64,000 bases of DNA from Streptomyces sp. NRRL S-1022 (GCF_000720135.1 NZ_JOIU01000043.1:1-64000); one strand, 5' to 3'; shown: positions 44,767 to 56,346, numbered from the stretch's first letter. The notes: a model not told the origin generated them from the sequence alone. Translations and numbers: made by a program.

Positions 44767-44973
44767 TCAGGCCTCGCTGCGCTGCTGCGGGATGCCCGCG
44801 AGCAGAGCGCGGACCTCGGCCTCGCGGTAGCGGCGGTGCCCGCCGAGCGTGCGGATGGACGTGAGCTTGCCGGCCTTCGCCCACCGCGTGACCGTCTTGG
44901 GGTCGACACGGAACATGGTGGCGACCTCAGCCGGGGTCAGCAGCGGCTCGGCATCAGGGGTGCGAGCGGTCAT
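44767..44973 (-). CDS. bldC: Developmental regulator BldC (MerR-like)
   Basis: A 68-residue DNA-binding protein consisting of little more than a MerR-type winged helix-turn-helix (LLTPAEVATMFRVDPKTVTRWAKAGKL, then SIRTLGGHRRY). It matches BldC, which binds asymmetrically and cooperatively to direct repeats and keeps Streptomyces in vegetative growth by delaying sporulation. The length is exactly that of the family. The ribosome-binding site GAGGAGG precedes ATG 44973. A short hairpin (44990-45011) stands immediately upstream of that site. The gene is monocistronic, with a long upstream region and a strong terminator. Confidence 0.96.
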   Translation of the reverse strand: MTARTPDAEPLLTPAEVATMFRVDPKTVTRWAKAGKLTSIRTLGGHRRYREAEVRALLAGIPQQRSEA

Positions 44974-45491
44974 GAGCGGCCTCCTCGGGAGAACCGAACC
45001 TTCTCGGTTCTTTCCTCTAAATTCTGCACCTTGACCCGCGTTGCCCGAAATGGCGGACGCGAGTCGAGTCGGTTATAGGACGAACGGCTTGTCCTCGGCA
45101 CTACAACTACACCATCTGTCCAGCCGCGTCGGCCAAACCGATGGAATTGCCCTCCCAGGTGTTCATCAGCGACGGAAGCCGATGGACCATGCCATAGCGG
45201 ACAGTCACGCCACTGTGACGATCAGTCACAGGGCGATCAGGAGTCACCAGACCCCCCAAAGCGTGCAATGCTGAGAATCCGCCCATGTTGGAGCACAGTT
45301 GGACGGACGGAGCCCTCCCCGGACTCCTTGTCCTATTTTGGCACGAGGGATGGCAAGAGGCGCAAGGGCCGGGTAAGTGCCATCCATCACCCTTGGGACA
45401 AAAGTCCAGATCGGGACCAACATCCCGTCAGGTGGTCTAAGCGAGTAGAACGTACGTCGTCCGGCGCCGATTTGACCGTGACGTACGTCAC
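44974..45491 (-). promoter_or_regulatory. Long bldC upstream region with inverted repeats
   Basis: 518 bp without a gene. AGAACCGA (44990-44997) pairs with TCGGTTCT (45004-45011) just before the ribosome-binding site. Further upstream, alternating half-sites read GTCAC (45204-45208), GTGAC (45215-45219) and GTCAC (45225-45229), including CTGTGAC-GATCA-GTCACAG (45213-45231). A perfect GTGACGTACGTCAC (45478-45491) abuts the next gene's stop codon. These could bind regulators of bldC. Confidence 0.5.
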
Positions 45492-46334
45492 TCAGTTCGC
45501 CGAGCGCCGATCCCGGACCGCCCGCCACCGCTCGACCAGCCGCCCGTACGCCTCCCCGGCGGCCGTCCCGTCCCCCCGGCGCAGCGCCTCGATGCCGGCC
45601 GCCACGTCCGCCGCCGAGTGGTCGTCCTCCAGCTCGCCCGCCGGCAGCACGTGCACCAGGCCGCCGTAGTCCAGCTCCACCAGCGAGCGGGGGTGGAACT
45701 CCTCAAGCCAGCGCCCGACGTCCAGCAGACCGTCGACCAGCGGGCCCTCCTCGACGGTGTCCCGCAGTGTGCGCAGCCCCCGTGCCACCCGGCGCCGGGC
45801 CTGCACCATCGGCGTGCGGTAGCGCAGCACCGGCGGCACCTCCGCGGTGCCCTTGTCGTACCGCCGCTCCTCGTCCGAGACCAGCACGAACCAGTTCAGC
45901 GGCACCTGCCAGGTCGCCGTCCGGATCCACGGGCGGGCGTCGGGGTTCCGGGCGAGCCAGCGCTCGTAGTCCTGCGCGGCCTGGTGGCGCACCACCGGCG
46001 GCAGCACCGCGTCCAGCACCGGCGGCGGCAGCTCCTCGGCCAGCCCGCCCAGGGCCTGCCAGCCGCGCAGCCGGGTCCGCCAGGGGCACACGCAGACCGC
46101 CCCGTCGACCTCCAGCACGAAGGCGTCCCCGCTCTCGTGCACCGGCACCGCGATCGGCGGGACGGGCAGCAGGTCCGCCAGGGACCGGCGCAGTTCGTCC
46201 TGGTAGGAGGGGCGGTCGGAGCGGCGGGCGTAGCGCGCCCAGTGGCTGCGCTCCGGCTCCGGGAAGGCGCCCAGCGGCTCGTACACGCGCAGGTACGCGG
46301 CATAGGGGACGACCACGGAGGACACCTTCGGCAC
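45492..46334 (-). CDS. Conserved hypothetical protein
   Basis: A 280-residue soluble protein with no domain that I can name. It has an Arg/Trp-rich middle ([21 protein letters not shown], then [22 protein letters not shown]) and a helical C-terminus. There is no signal peptide or membrane segment. GTG 46334 is preferred because GGGAGGGAG lies just upstream; the longer frame to 46376 lacks a site. It is divergent from valine dehydrogenase (200 bp gap) and is a conserved neighbour of bldC in Streptomyces as I remember it. Confidence 0.7.
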   Translation of the reverse strand: MPKVSSVVVPYAAYLRVYEPLGAFPEPERSHWARYARRSDRPSYQDELRRSLADLLPVPPIAVPVHESGDAFVLEVDGAVCVCPWRTRLRGWQALGGLAEELPPPVLDAVLPPVVRHQAAQDYERWLARNPDARPWIRTATWQVPLNWFVLVSDEERRYDKGTAEVPPVLRYRTPMVQARRRVARGLRTLRDTVEEGPLVDGLLDVGRWLEEFHPRSLVELDYGGLVHVLPAGELEDDHSAADVAAGIEALRRGDGTAAGEAYGRLVERWRAVRDRRSAN

Positions 46335-46534
46335 GCCTGCTCCCTCCCCAACGGGCCCGGCTCGAAACCACTGCAAATCGTGCCACGGTCATACGTGCAC
46401 GGAGGGCCCGCGAGGGTGATCCTGAACACTGCGCGGATGGTGAAGGAGCCGAGGCTCTACGCTCATGCCACGGCTCCCCGCCACCCGTACGGGGACCGAC
46501 CCCACTCGCCGATATGTACACAGGAGTCACCACA

Positions 46535-47641
46535 GTGACCGACGTAACCGGCGCGCCTGCTGATGTCCTGCACACCCTGTTCCACTCGGACCAGGGCGGC
46601 CATGAGCAGGTCGTGCTCTGCCAGGACCAGGCCAGCGGCCTCAAGGCCGTGATCGCCATCCACTCCACCGCCCTGGGCCCCGCGCTCGGCGGCACGCGCT
46701 TCTACCCGTACGCCACCGAGGCCGAGGCCGTCGCCGACGCCCTCAACCTCGCGCGCGGAATGTCGTACAAGAACGCCATGGCCGGCCTCGGCCACGGCGG
46801 CGGTAAGGCCGTGATCATCGGCGACCCGGAGCGCACCAAGACCGAGGAGCTGCTCCTCGCCTACGGCCGCATGGTCGCCTCGCTCGGCGGTCGCTACGTG
46901 ACCGCGTGCGACGTCGGCACCTACGTCGCCGACATGGACGTCGTGGCCCGCGAGTGCCGCTGGACCACCGGCCGCTCCCCCGAGAACGGCGGCGCCGGCG
47001 ACTCCTCGGTGCTCACCGCCTTCGGCGTCTACCAGGGCATGCGCGCCTCCGCCCAGCACCTGTGGGGCGACCCCTCGCTGCGCGGCCGGAAGGTCGGCAT
47101 CGCCGGCGTCGGCAAGGTCGGCCACCACCTGGTGAGGCACCTGCGCGACGAGGGCGCCGAGGTCGTGATCACGGACGTGCGCGCGGACGCCGTCCAGCGG
47201 ATCCTCGACCAGTACCCCGCGGGCGTGACGGCCGTCGCCGACACCGAGGAGCTGATCCGGGTCGAGGGGCTGGACATCTACGCCCCGTGCGCGCTCGGCG
47301 GCGCCCTGAACGACGACTCCGTCCCGGTGCTCACCGCCCGGGTGGTCTGCGGTGCGGCCAACAACCAGCTGGCCCACCCCGGTGTGGAGAAGGACCTGGC
47401 CGACCGCGGGATCCTCTACGCGCCGGACTACGTGGTGAACGCCGGCGGGGTCATCCAGGTGGCCGACGAGTTGCACGGGTTCGACTTCGACCGGTGCAAG
47501 GCGAAGGCGGCGAAGATCTTCGACACCACGCTGGCCATATTCGCACGTGCGAAGGAAGACGGGATCCCGCCGGCCGCGGCGGCGGACCGGATCGCCGAGC
47601 AGCGGATGGCCGACGCCCGGGCGGACCGCGTCGCGCGCTAG
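46535..47641 (+). CDS. vdh: Valine dehydrogenase
   Basis: A 368-residue NAD-dependent amino acid dehydrogenase of the Glu/Leu/Phe/Val family. It deaminates valine (also leucine and isoleucine) to the 2-oxo acid, supplying branched-chain acyl-CoA precursors. The N-terminal domain carries the catalytic Lys in [15 protein letters not shown]. The Rossmann domain carries [15 protein letters not shown], and [10 protein letters not shown] follows. The sequence and the place next to bldC agree with S. coelicolor vdh (SCO4089). The start is GTG 46535 with AGGAG upstream. Confidence 0.92.
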   Translation: MTDVTGAPADVLHTLFHSDQGGHEQVVLCQDQASGLKAVIAIHSTALGPALGGTRFYPYATEAEAVADALNLARGMSYKNAMAGLGHGGGKAVIIGDPERTKTEELLLAYGRMVASLGGRYVTACDVGTYVADMDVVARECRWTTGRSPENGGAGDSSVLTAFGVYQGMRASAQHLWGDPSLRGRKVGIAGVGKVGHHLVRHLRDEGAEVVITDVRADAVQRILDQYPAGVTAVADTEELIRVEGLDIYAPCALGGALNDDSVPVLTARVVCGAANNQLAHPGVEKDLADRGILYAPDYVVNAGGVIQVADELHGFDFDRCKAKAAKIFDTTLAIFARAKEDGIPPAAAADRIAEQRMADARADRVAR

Positions 47642-47931
47642 CCCGTTCGCACACACGAGCGGTACCCGTCGGCGGGAACTTAGAGAGAACTCTCACTTCC
47701 CCCGGCGGGTCGTTCCCCGATAAGTGGTTAAAATCGCCACTGACCAGCAAGGACGGGGCGCCTCGAAGGTCCTGGGCAGACGCGCGTGCTGCGGGCGACG
47801 TACCGTATGGGCGCGGGCTCAGGTACCGTGGAAGCCCTACGGACCGGCCTCTCCATGGAGAGTCCGTTCCAGATCATGAACGCGTGTCAGACTCTGGGGC
47901 CGTCGAGCCCCGTCGTTGAGGGGGTCGAGCC
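47642..47931 (+). promoter_or_regulatory. Leader region of the DUF3073 gene with two palindromes
   Basis: No gene is seen in these 290 bp. AGAGAG-AA-CTCTC lies around 47682-47694, and a perfect 14-bp palindrome CTCTCCATGGAGAG is at 47849-47862. The two share the GAGAG/CTCTC half-site and lie about 160 bp apart, so they may bind the same factor. Confidence 0.45.
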
Positions 47932-48177
47932 ATGGGGCGCGGCCGGGCCAAGGCCAAGCAGACGAAGGTCGCCCGCCAGCTGAAGTACAACAGCGGCGGG
48001 ACTGACCTCTCACGCCTGGCCGAGGAGCTGGGCGCATCGACATCGAACCAGTCGCCGAACGGCGACCGCTTCGAGGACGATGAGCATGACGACGACGACC
48101 TGTACTCCCGTTACGCCGACCTCTATGAGGACGACGACGAGGACGAGGGTCCCGCACAGCACCGTCGAGGCGCTTGA
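47932..48177 (+). CDS. DUF3073 family protein
   Basis: An 81-residue highly charged protein. The basic N-terminus MGRGRAKAKQTKVARQLKY is the hallmark of actinobacterial DUF3073. The C-terminus is very acidic (DDEHDDDDLYSRY, then EDDDEDEG). It is cytoplasmic and probably disordered; no function is established to my knowledge. The basic head could contact RNA or DNA. The ribosome-binding site GAGGGGGTCGAG precedes ATG 47932. It is convergent with purM across a strong bidirectional terminator, and the same neighbour is conserved in Streptomyces. Confidence 0.85.
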   Translation: MGRGRAKAKQTKVARQLKYNSGGTDLSRLAEELGASTSNQSPNGDRFEDDEHDDDDLYSRYADLYEDDDEDEGPAQHRRGA

Positions 48178-48192
48178 CCTTGCACTGAGCAC

Positions 48193-48227
48193 GAATCCGG
48201 TCGGTGGCACAGCCACCGACCGGATTC
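48193..48227. terminator. Bidirectional terminator between DUF3073 gene and purM
   Basis: A 16-bp perfect stem pairs GAATCCGGTCGGTGGC (48193-48208) with 48212-48227 over the loop ACA. It serves both convergent genes. Confidence 0.88.
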
Positions 48228-48243
48228 TGTGCTGTCCGCACGG

Positions 48244-49311
48244 TCAGGCCGCGTAGTCTCCCACCAGCTCCGCGCCGGTCGTCTTCTCGCCCCGCTCGGT
48301 GATCTCACCGGCGACCCAGGCGTCGACGCCCCGGTCGGCCAGGGTCGCGAGGGCCACCTCGGCCGACTCCTCCGGGACGATGGCGATCATGCCGACGCCC
48401 ATGTTGAGGGTCTTCTCCAGCTCCAGGCGCTCGACGTTCCCGGTCTTCCCGACCAGGTCGAAGATCGCGCCCGGGGTCCAGGTGGAGCGGTCCACCACGG
48501 CGTGCAGACCGTCCGGGATCACCCGGGCCAGGTTGGCGGCCAGGCCGCCGCCGGTGACGTGGCTGAAGGCGTGCACCTCGGCGGTGCGGGTCAGCGCGAG
48601 GCAGTCCAGCGAGTAGATCCTGGTGGGCTCCAGCAGCTCCTCGCCGAGGGTCCGGCCCAGCTCCGCGACCTCGGTCTCCAGGGCCAGCCCGGCACGGTCC
48701 AGGAGGACGTGACGGACCAGGGAGTACCCGTTCGAGTGAAGCCCGGAGGACGCCATGGCGATCACGGCGTCACCCGTACGGATGCGATCCGCGCCCAGCA
48801 GCCGGTCGGCCTCCACGACGCCCGTACCGGCGCCGGCGACGTCGAAGTCGTCCTCGCCCAGCAGGCCCGGGTGCTCGGCCGTCTCACCGCCCACCAGGGC
48901 GCAGCCGGCCAGCACACAGCCTTCCGCGATGCCCTTGACGATGGCCGCGACCCGCTCGGGGTGCACCTTGCCGACGCAGATGTAGTCGGTCATGAACAGC
49001 GGCTCGGCGCCGCACACCACGATGTCGTCCATGACCATGGCGACCAGGTCGTGGCCGATGGTGTCGTAGACGCCCATGCGGCGCGCGACGTCGACCTTCG
49101 TGCCGACGCCGTCCGTGGCGGAGGCGAGCAGCGGGCGCTCGTAGCGCTTGAGGGCGGAGGCGTCGAAGAGTCCGGCGAAGCCGCCGAGGCCGCCGAGGAC
49201 CTCGGGACGCCGGGTCTTCTTCACCCACTCCTTCATGAGCTCGACGGCGCGGTCGCCCGCCTCGATGTCGACGCCCGCCGCTGCGTAGCTGGCACCAGTG
49301 TTCTCAGACAT
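48244..49311 (-). CDS. purM: Phosphoribosylformylglycinamidine cyclo-ligase (AIR synthetase)
   Basis: A 355-residue enzyme of purine synthesis that closes the imidazole ring of FGAM to aminoimidazole ribotide using ATP. The PurM fold is recognisable from LLASATDGVGTKVDVA, HDLVAMVMDDIVVCGAEPLFMTDY, and GGETAEHPGLL. The Gly-rich HSNGYSLVR and SHVTGGGLAANL complete the family pattern. The length is normal. It lies 34 bp downstream of purF on the same strand, so the two are probably co-transcribed. The product passes to PurE/PurK. Confidence 0.95.
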   Translation of the reverse strand: MSENTGASYAAAGVDIEAGDRAVELMKEWVKKTRRPEVLGGLGGFAGLFDASALKRYERPLLASATDGVGTKVDVARRMGVYDTIGHDLVAMVMDDIVVCGAEPLFMTDYICVGKVHPERVAAIVKGIAEGCVLAGCALVGGETAEHPGLLGEDDFDVAGAGTGVVEADRLLGADRIRTGDAVIAMASSGLHSNGYSLVRHVLLDRAGLALETEVAELGRTLGEELLEPTRIYSLDCLALTRTAEVHAFSHVTGGGLAANLARVIPDGLHAVVDRSTWTPGAIFDLVGKTGNVERLELEKTLNMGVGMIAIVPEESAEVALATLADRGVDAWVAGEITERGEKTTGAELVGDYAA

Positions 49312-49345
49312 GACTGTGAGAGCTTTCGTGTCGTACTGCAGGGTG

Positions 49346-50875
49346 TTACGGGCGACGGATCGCGTCGGAGGCGGCCGTGGCCGCGGGACCGGCCGCCAGC
49401 TCGGTCTCCAGGAGCTGCTTGCCGAGCAGCTCGGGGTCCGGCAGCTCCATCGGGTACTCGCCGTCGAAGCAGGCGCGGCACAGGTTCGGCTTGGCGATCG
49501 TGGTCGCCTCGATCATGCCGTCGATGGAGATGTAGGCGAGCGAGTCGGCGCCGAGGCTGGTGCCGATCTCCTCGATGGTCATGCCGTTGGCGATCAGCTC
49601 CGCGCGGGTGGCGAAGTCGATGCCGAAGAAGCAGGGCCACTTCACGGGCGGGGAGGAGATCCGGATGTGGACCTCGGCGGCGCCGGCCTCGCGCAGCATG
49701 CGGACCAGGGCCCGCTGGGTGTTGCCGCGCACGATCGAGTCGTCGACGACGACCAGACGCTTGCCCTTGATGACTTCCTTCAGCGGGTTCAGCTTCAGGC
49801 GGATGCCCAGCTGGCGGATGGTCTGCGAGGGCTGGATGAACGTACGGCCCACGTAGGCGTTCTTGACCAGGCCGGCACCGAAGGGGATGCCGGAGGCCTC
49901 CGCGTAGCCGATGGCGGCCGGGGTGCCGGACTCCGGGGTCGCTATGACCAGGTCGGCCTCCGCCGGGGCCTCCTTGGCCAGCCGGCGGCCCATCTCCACG
50001 CGGGAGAGGTAGACGTTCCGGCCGGCGATGTCGGTGTCCGGGCGGGCCAGGTACACGTACTCGAAGACACAGCCCTTGGGCTTCGCATCCGCGAATCGGG
50101 AGCTGCGCAGGCCGTTCTCGTCGATGGCGACGAACTCGCCCGGCTCTATCTCGCGGACGTAGCTGGCGCCCACGATGTCGAGGGCGGCGGACTCGGAGGC
50201 GACCACCCAGCCGCGCTCCAGGCGGCCGAGGACCAGCGGGCGGATGCCCTGCGGGTCGCGGGCGGTGTAGAGGGTGTGCTCGTCCATGAAGACGAGCGAG
50301 AAGGCGCCCCGCACCTTCGGGAGGACCTGGTGGGCCGCCTCCTCGATGGTGAGCGGCTTGCCGTCCTCGTCGACCTGGGCGGCCAGCAGGGCCGTCAGCA
50401 GGTCGGTGTCGTTGGTGGCCGCGACCCGGGCGGAGCGGCTGTTCTTGTCGTTCGGCAGTTCGGCGACCATCTCGGCGAGCTGCGCCGTGTTGACCAGGTT
50501 GCCGTTGTGGCCGAGCGCGATCGAACCGTGCGCGGTGGCGCGGAACGTCGGCTGGGCGTTCTCCCACACGGAGGCACCGGTGGTCGAGTAGCGGGCGTGT
50601 CCGACCGCGATGTGACCCTGGAGCGAACCGAGCGAGGTTTCGTCGAAGACCTGGGAGACCAGGCCCATGTCCTTGAAGACGAGAATCTGGGAGCCGTTGC
50701 TGACCGCGATTCCCGCGGATTCCTGACCCCGGTGCTGGAGGGCGTAGAGCCCGAAGTACGTGAGCTTTGCGACCTCTTCACCCGGAGCCCAGACGCCGAA
50801 GACGCCGCAAGCGTCCTGGGGGCCCTTCTCGCCGGGAAGCAGATCGTGATTGAGTCGACCGTCACCACGTGGCAC
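49346..50875 (-). CDS. purF: Amidophosphoribosyltransferase
   Basis: A 509-residue enzyme for the committed step of purine synthesis, converting PRPP and glutamine to 5-phosphoribosylamine. The N-terminal Ntn glutaminase begins, after a 22-residue propeptide, at Cys in CGVFGVWAP. The PRPP loop VVVDDSIVRGNT and a CRACFDGEYP cysteine cluster (iron-sulfur type) are in the C-terminal domain. GTG 50875 is chosen over the longer frame (to 50983): it matches the family N-terminus and follows a -10 box by seven bases. Regulation is probably by nucleotide feedback. It forms an operon with purM. Confidence 0.94.
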   Translation of the reverse strand: MPRGDGRLNHDLLPGEKGPQDACGVFGVWAPGEEVAKLTYFGLYALQHRGQESAGIAVSNGSQILVFKDMGLVSQVFDETSLGSLQGHIAVGHARYSTTGASVWENAQPTFRATAHGSIALGHNGNLVNTAQLAEMVAELPNDKNSRSARVAATNDTDLLTALLAAQVDEDGKPLTIEEAAHQVLPKVRGAFSLVFMDEHTLYTARDPQGIRPLVLGRLERGWVVASESAALDIVGASYVREIEPGEFVAIDENGLRSSRFADAKPKGCVFEYVYLARPDTDIAGRNVYLSRVEMGRRLAKEAPAEADLVIATPESGTPAAIGYAEASGIPFGAGLVKNAYVGRTFIQPSQTIRQLGIRLKLNPLKEVIKGKRLVVVDDSIVRGNTQRALVRMLREAGAAEVHIRISSPPVKWPCFFGIDFATRAELIANGMTIEEIGTSLGADSLAYISIDGMIEATTIAKPNLCRACFDGEYPMELPDPELLGKQLLETELAAGPAATAASDAIRRP

Positions 50876-50882
50876 GCCACCG

Positions 50883-50912
50883 AGTGTAGGCGAGATCGAC
50901 CACTGGTCCGAA
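50883..50912 (-). promoter_or_regulatory. purF promoter, probably leaderless
   Basis: On the minus strand, TTCGGA (50907-50912), an 18-nt spacer and TACACT (50883-50888) are followed by seven bases and then the GTG of purF. No ribosome-binding site intervenes, apart from a weak GGTGG inside the gap. Confidence 0.5.
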
Positions 50913-51075
50913 TTGGGGATACGCGCCGTAACGGCACGGCCGGTCTCGATCACCTTGGCGGTTTCTACGTTTTTGCTGGTCACAGCGATTCGTCACCGGT
51001 CGGCGAGGTGTGCCTGCGCGTCGTTCGGACCGGCCGCGGACCTCTTCGCCATATGCCTGAGTGAGGTGTCGCACA

Positions 51076-51531
51076 TCATTCGGAGGCGCTGCTGCTGAGG
51101 TGGACGCGGTCGCCGTCGCCGTCGGTGAGCGTCAGTTTCGCCGCGTGGCGCTCGGCGGTGAGCGTGCCGGTGGTGAGGGTGCGGGCGAGGGCCCGCTCGA
51201 ACGCCATCCGCTCCTCGCCGCAGGCCATCCGGGTCGTGCGCAGGTCGCCGATGGTGATCCGGTCGCCGTGCACGGTGGCCCGGGCGCTGAAGTGGTTGCA
51301 GCCCAGGTTGCCGGCCGCCTTGCCGTTCTCGTCGATGCGCAGGCGGGCGGGGGCGGGCGCGGCCCGGTTCGTGCCGCCGACGGTGATGCTGTCGACCCGC
51401 CAGTCGATCCCGGTCACCGGCTGCTGGACGCTCACCGCCCCACTGTCCCCCTTCCCGCCGCCGCAGGCCACCGCGCACGGGAGAAGCACGGCGGCCACCA
51501 CCAGGGTCACGCGCTGCTTGTACCGGTTCAT
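51076..51531 (-). CDS. META domain lipoprotein
   Basis: A 151-residue exported protein. A signal sequence ends in the lipobox LPCAVAC, so it is lipid-anchored outside the membrane. The mature part (about 40-145) is a META/HslJ-like beta domain with the signature NLGCNHFSARATV and RTTRMACGEERMAFERAL. Such domains occur in envelope and heat-shock HslJ-type proteins; the molecular role is not clear. The start is ATG 51531. It stands between purF and the mycothiol-type protein, on the same strand as the pur genes but with separate spacing. Confidence 0.82.
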   Translation of the reverse strand: MNRYKQRVTLVVAAVLLPCAVACGGGKGDSGAVSVQQPVTGIDWRVDSITVGGTNRAAPAPARLRIDENGKAAGNLGCNHFSARATVHGDRITIGDLRTTRMACGEERMAFERALARTLTTGTLTAERHAAKLTLTDGDGDRVHLSSSASE

Positions 51532-51582
51532 ACGGATTCGACGGGCGCCCGGTACGACCGGTTCCCGCCGGTGTCGCGGGGG

Positions 51583-52380
51583 CTAGGCCATGACGGGCAG
51601 CAGCCCCCCGAGGTCGGCCCGTTCCCCGCTCGCGCTGACCTTCGCCCCGGCCAGCGCGTCCTGCCAGCTCACGCGGCCGGTGGCGAGCCGGATCCAGGTC
51701 AGCGGGTCGGTCTCCACGACGTTGGGCGGGGTGCCGCGGGTGTGCCGGGGCCCCTCGACGCACTGCACGACGGCGTACGGCGGCACGCGCACCTCGGTGG
51801 AGCCGCCGGGCGCCTTCAGCGCGAGGGCGTCGGCGAGCACCCGGGTGGCGGCGGCCAGCGTCTGCCGGTCGTACGGCACGTCCAGGCCCGGGACGGCGGC
51901 GTTCAGGTCGTCGGTGTGGACCACCAGTTCGACGGTGCGGGTCACCAGGTAGTCGGCCAGCGGCAGCGCGCCGGCGCTGGTCTGAAGCAGCCGGCTGCCG
52001 GGGTGCTCGTCCAGCAGGGCGCGCAGGCTGCGGTCGACGTCGTCGAGGTAGGCGCCGGGGTCCGGGTGGCGGGCGGTCAGGCCCCGCGTGAAGTCGTCGA
52101 TGGCGGCGGCGTTCGACGCGGTGGAGAACGGCCACTCGGCCACCGTCACGGTCTGCTTCGGCGGAAGTGGCTTCTCCACGGCCCGGTGGACGGCGGTGAC
52201 CGCCATACCGATGTGCGTGATCAGGTCCCGCACGGTCCACTCGCCCAGCCGTGTGGGCAGGTCGAGCTGCTCGGGGCCGAGGCCGCGGACGGCCTCCCGG
52301 ACGTTCGCGAGCTGGGTCAGGACCGCGGTCCGGGTCTTGGCCGGGTCGTAGCTGCGGGCACGTTTCTTGGCCGGTGGCAT
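51583..52380 (-). CDS. Maleylpyruvate isomerase/sterol carrier-type protein
   Basis: A 265-residue cytoplasmic protein. The N-terminal four-helix DinB-like mycothiol domain (about 10-150; GEWTVRDLITHIGMAV carries the typical His) is followed by a sterol-carrier-like C-terminal domain (about 180-260; GRVSWQDALAGAKVSASGERADL). The group is described as mycothiol-dependent maleylpyruvate isomerase or sterol carrier family protein. Mycothiol chemistry is a family inference. The start ATG 52380 has a near-perfect GGAGGTGATC ribosome-binding site. It lies downstream of purL, past a terminator, so it is probably separately transcribed. Confidence 0.8.
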   Translation of the reverse strand: MPPAKKRARSYDPAKTRTAVLTQLANVREAVRGLGPEQLDLPTRLGEWTVRDLITHIGMAVTAVHRAVEKPLPPKQTVTVAEWPFSTASNAAAIDDFTRGLTARHPDPGAYLDDVDRSLRALLDEHPGSRLLQTSAGALPLADYLVTRTVELVVHTDDLNAAVPGLDVPYDRQTLAAATRVLADALALKAPGGSTEVRVPPYAVVQCVEGPRHTRGTPPNVVETDPLTWIRLATGRVSWQDALAGAKVSASGERADLGGLLPVMA

Positions 52381-52456
52381 GAGAGTCGGATCACCTCCAT
52401 GGCCGCCAACAGTACGCCGCTGTCCCCCACTTGAGGTGCCGGGCCCGGTGCGCACG

Positions 52457-52492
52457 ACCCGGCCCCGCCTGCCGGAGCGGGCGGGGCCGGGT
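52457..52492 (-). terminator. Terminator of the purSQL operon
   Basis: ACCCGGCCCCGCC (52457-52469) pairs perfectly with GGCGGGGCCGGGT (52480-52492), 13 bp, 14 bases beyond the purL stop codon. There is no T tract. Confidence 0.65.
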
Positions 52493-52505
52493 GCCGGTGC
52501 GCCGC

Positions 52506-54760
<2,255 letters not shown>

Positions 54761-54764
<4 letters not shown>

Positions 54765-55441
54765 GCGCCCACCAGCTTCTTGAGGATCGAGGTGAAGAAC
54801 GGGAGCCCGTCGGTACGGCCCGTACCGACCAGCGGCTCGACGGCGTGCTCGGGGTGCGGCATGAGGCCGACGACGTTGCCCGCCTCGTTGGTGATGCCGG
54901 CGATGTCGTTGAGCGAGCCGTTCGGGTTGTAGTCCAGGTAGCGGAAGACGACGCGGCCCTCCGCCTCCAGCTTGTCCAGCGTGTACGCGTCGGCGACGTA
55001 CCGGCCGTCCATGTTCTTCAGCGGGATGTGGATCTCCTGGCCCTGGCGGTAGTCGCCGGTCCAGGACGTGCCCGCGTTCTCCACCCGCAGCTTCTGGTCG
55101 CGGCAGATGAAGTGGAGGTGGTCGTTGCCGAGCATCCCGCCCGGGAGGAGGTGGGCCTCGGTGAGGACCTGGAAGCCGTTGCAGATACCGAGGACCGGCA
55201 GGCCGGCCTTCGCCTGCTCGATGACCGTCTCCATCACCGGCGAGAAGCGGGAGATGGCGCCCGCCCGCAGATAGTCGCCGTAGGAGAAACCGCCGGGCAG
55301 CACCACGGCGTCGACCTGCTTGAGGTCCTTGTCCTTGTGCCACAGGGCGACCGGCTCGGCGCCCGCGAGACGGATCGCGCGCTGGGTGTCCCGGTCGTCG
55401 AGGCTGCCCGGGAAAGTGACGACGCCAATACGAGCGGTCAC
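54761..55441 (-). CDS. purQ: FGAM synthase glutaminase subunit PurQ
   Basis: A 226-residue class I glutamine amidotransferase that supplies ammonia to PurL. The catalytic Cys lies in GICNGFQVL, and the His/Glu pair lies in MPHPEHAVE near the C-terminus. The oxyanion region is [16 protein letters not shown]. The start GTG 55441 overlaps the purS stop. The overlapped purS-purQ-purL order favours a fixed subunit ratio. Confidence 0.96.
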
Positions 55442-55701
55442 TTCGCCGCCTCCGCGACTTCATCGACCCGGACGGTGAAGTCCTCGATCACGGTGTTGGC
55501 GAGGAAGGATTCCGCAAGATCGCGGATCCGGGCGAGCGCGGCCTCGTCGACCGGCCCGTCAACTTCCAGTTCGAAACGCTTTCCCTGACGTACGTCCGAG
55601 ATCCCTTCGAATCCCAGGCGCGGCAGCGCACGCTGGACCGCCTGGCCCTGGGGGTCGAGAATCTCCGGCTTGAGCATGACGTCGACTACGACGCGTGCCA
55701 C
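55438..55701 (-). CDS. purS: FGAM synthase subunit PurS
   Basis: An 87-residue structural subunit ([19 protein letters not shown], then [12 protein letters not shown]). Its dimers link PurQ and PurL and help channel ammonia in the PurLQS complex. GTG 55701 is preferred over GTG 55707 because GGGAG stands five bases upstream and it gives the normal family N-terminus. It is the first gene of the purSQL operon. Confidence 0.93.
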   Translation of the reverse strand: MARVVVDVMLKPEILDPQGQAVQRALPRLGFEGISDVRQGKRFELEVDGPVDEAALARIRDLAESFLANTVIEDFTVRVDEVAEAAK

Positions 55702-56012
55702 TGGCACTCCCGGTGTGTGGTGCTGAGCAGGTTCCTTCAGACTACCCGCACAAAATTTCTACGCGGGTAGAGTTGGAGGAAAGTACGTGAGGCGCATCAC
55801 GATCGGGTGTCGAAGCCGCCTGCCCGTGAAAACTTCTGGGAAAGTTCCACAGTCCGTCCGACGCACCTATTGCCGCCCGGACACGCGGACGGATTTAGTC
55901 GGACTTCACTTTGCATTGCCGGGCACTGTACAAATGAATTGGCAATAGCCGATACTCGGCACGTCGGCGGCCTTGAGCTGTAACGACGTTCCGCACGAAG
56001 GGACCGATATTC
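55702..56012. promoter_or_regulatory. Divergent purS/lsrL regulatory region
   Basis: 311 bp without a gene. CTACCCGC (55742-55749) pairs with GCGGGTAG (55763-55770) across an AT-rich loop, about 40 bp upstream of purS; it could be a leader hairpin or an operator. The half nearer lsrL is AT-rich (around 55910-55950), as expected for a promoter and for Lsr2-type autoregulation. Confidence 0.5.
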
Positions 56013-56330
56013 GTGGCGCAAAAGGTCGTGGTCACTCTCTTTGACGACATCGACGGCTCGGAAGCGGCGGAGACGATCGCCTTCGGACTCGACGGCAAGT
56101 CGTACGAGATCGACCTGAACGAAACCAACGCCGGGAAACTGCGCAAGGCGCTCGCGCCCTACGTCGAGGCCGGCCGCAAGCGGTCGCGTTCCGGCAAGGC
56201 GTACAAGCAGACGGAGGTCGCCCCCGACCCGGCGGCCGTCCGCGCCTGGGCCCAGGCCAACAAGATGGACGTCCCGGCCCGTGGACGCATCCCGAAGAAG
56301 GTCTACGAGGCGTTCACCGCCGCGCAGTGA
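56013..56330 (+). CDS. lsrL: Lsr2-like nucleoid-associated protein LsrL
   Basis: A 105-residue nucleoid protein with an N-terminal dimerisation domain (about 1-55; KVVVTLFDDIDGSEA, then GKSYEIDLNE). The C-terminal DNA-binding domain (about 68-105) has RAWAQANKMDVPARGRIPKKV and the AT-hook-like RGR. Lsr2 proteins coat AT-rich, often foreign DNA and silence specialised-metabolite clusters. The sequence is the LsrL paralogue type (SCO4076 in my memory), not the main Lsr2. The start GTG 56013 is preceded by GAAGGGA. A strong terminator follows, then tRNA-Gly genes. Confidence 0.93.
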   Translation: MAQKVVVTLFDDIDGSEAAETIAFGLDGKSYEIDLNETNAGKLRKALAPYVEAGRKRSRSGKAYKQTEVAPDPAAVRAWAQANKMDVPARGRIPKKVYEAFTAAQ

Positions 56331-56346
56331 GCCCGCGAAGGGGCGA

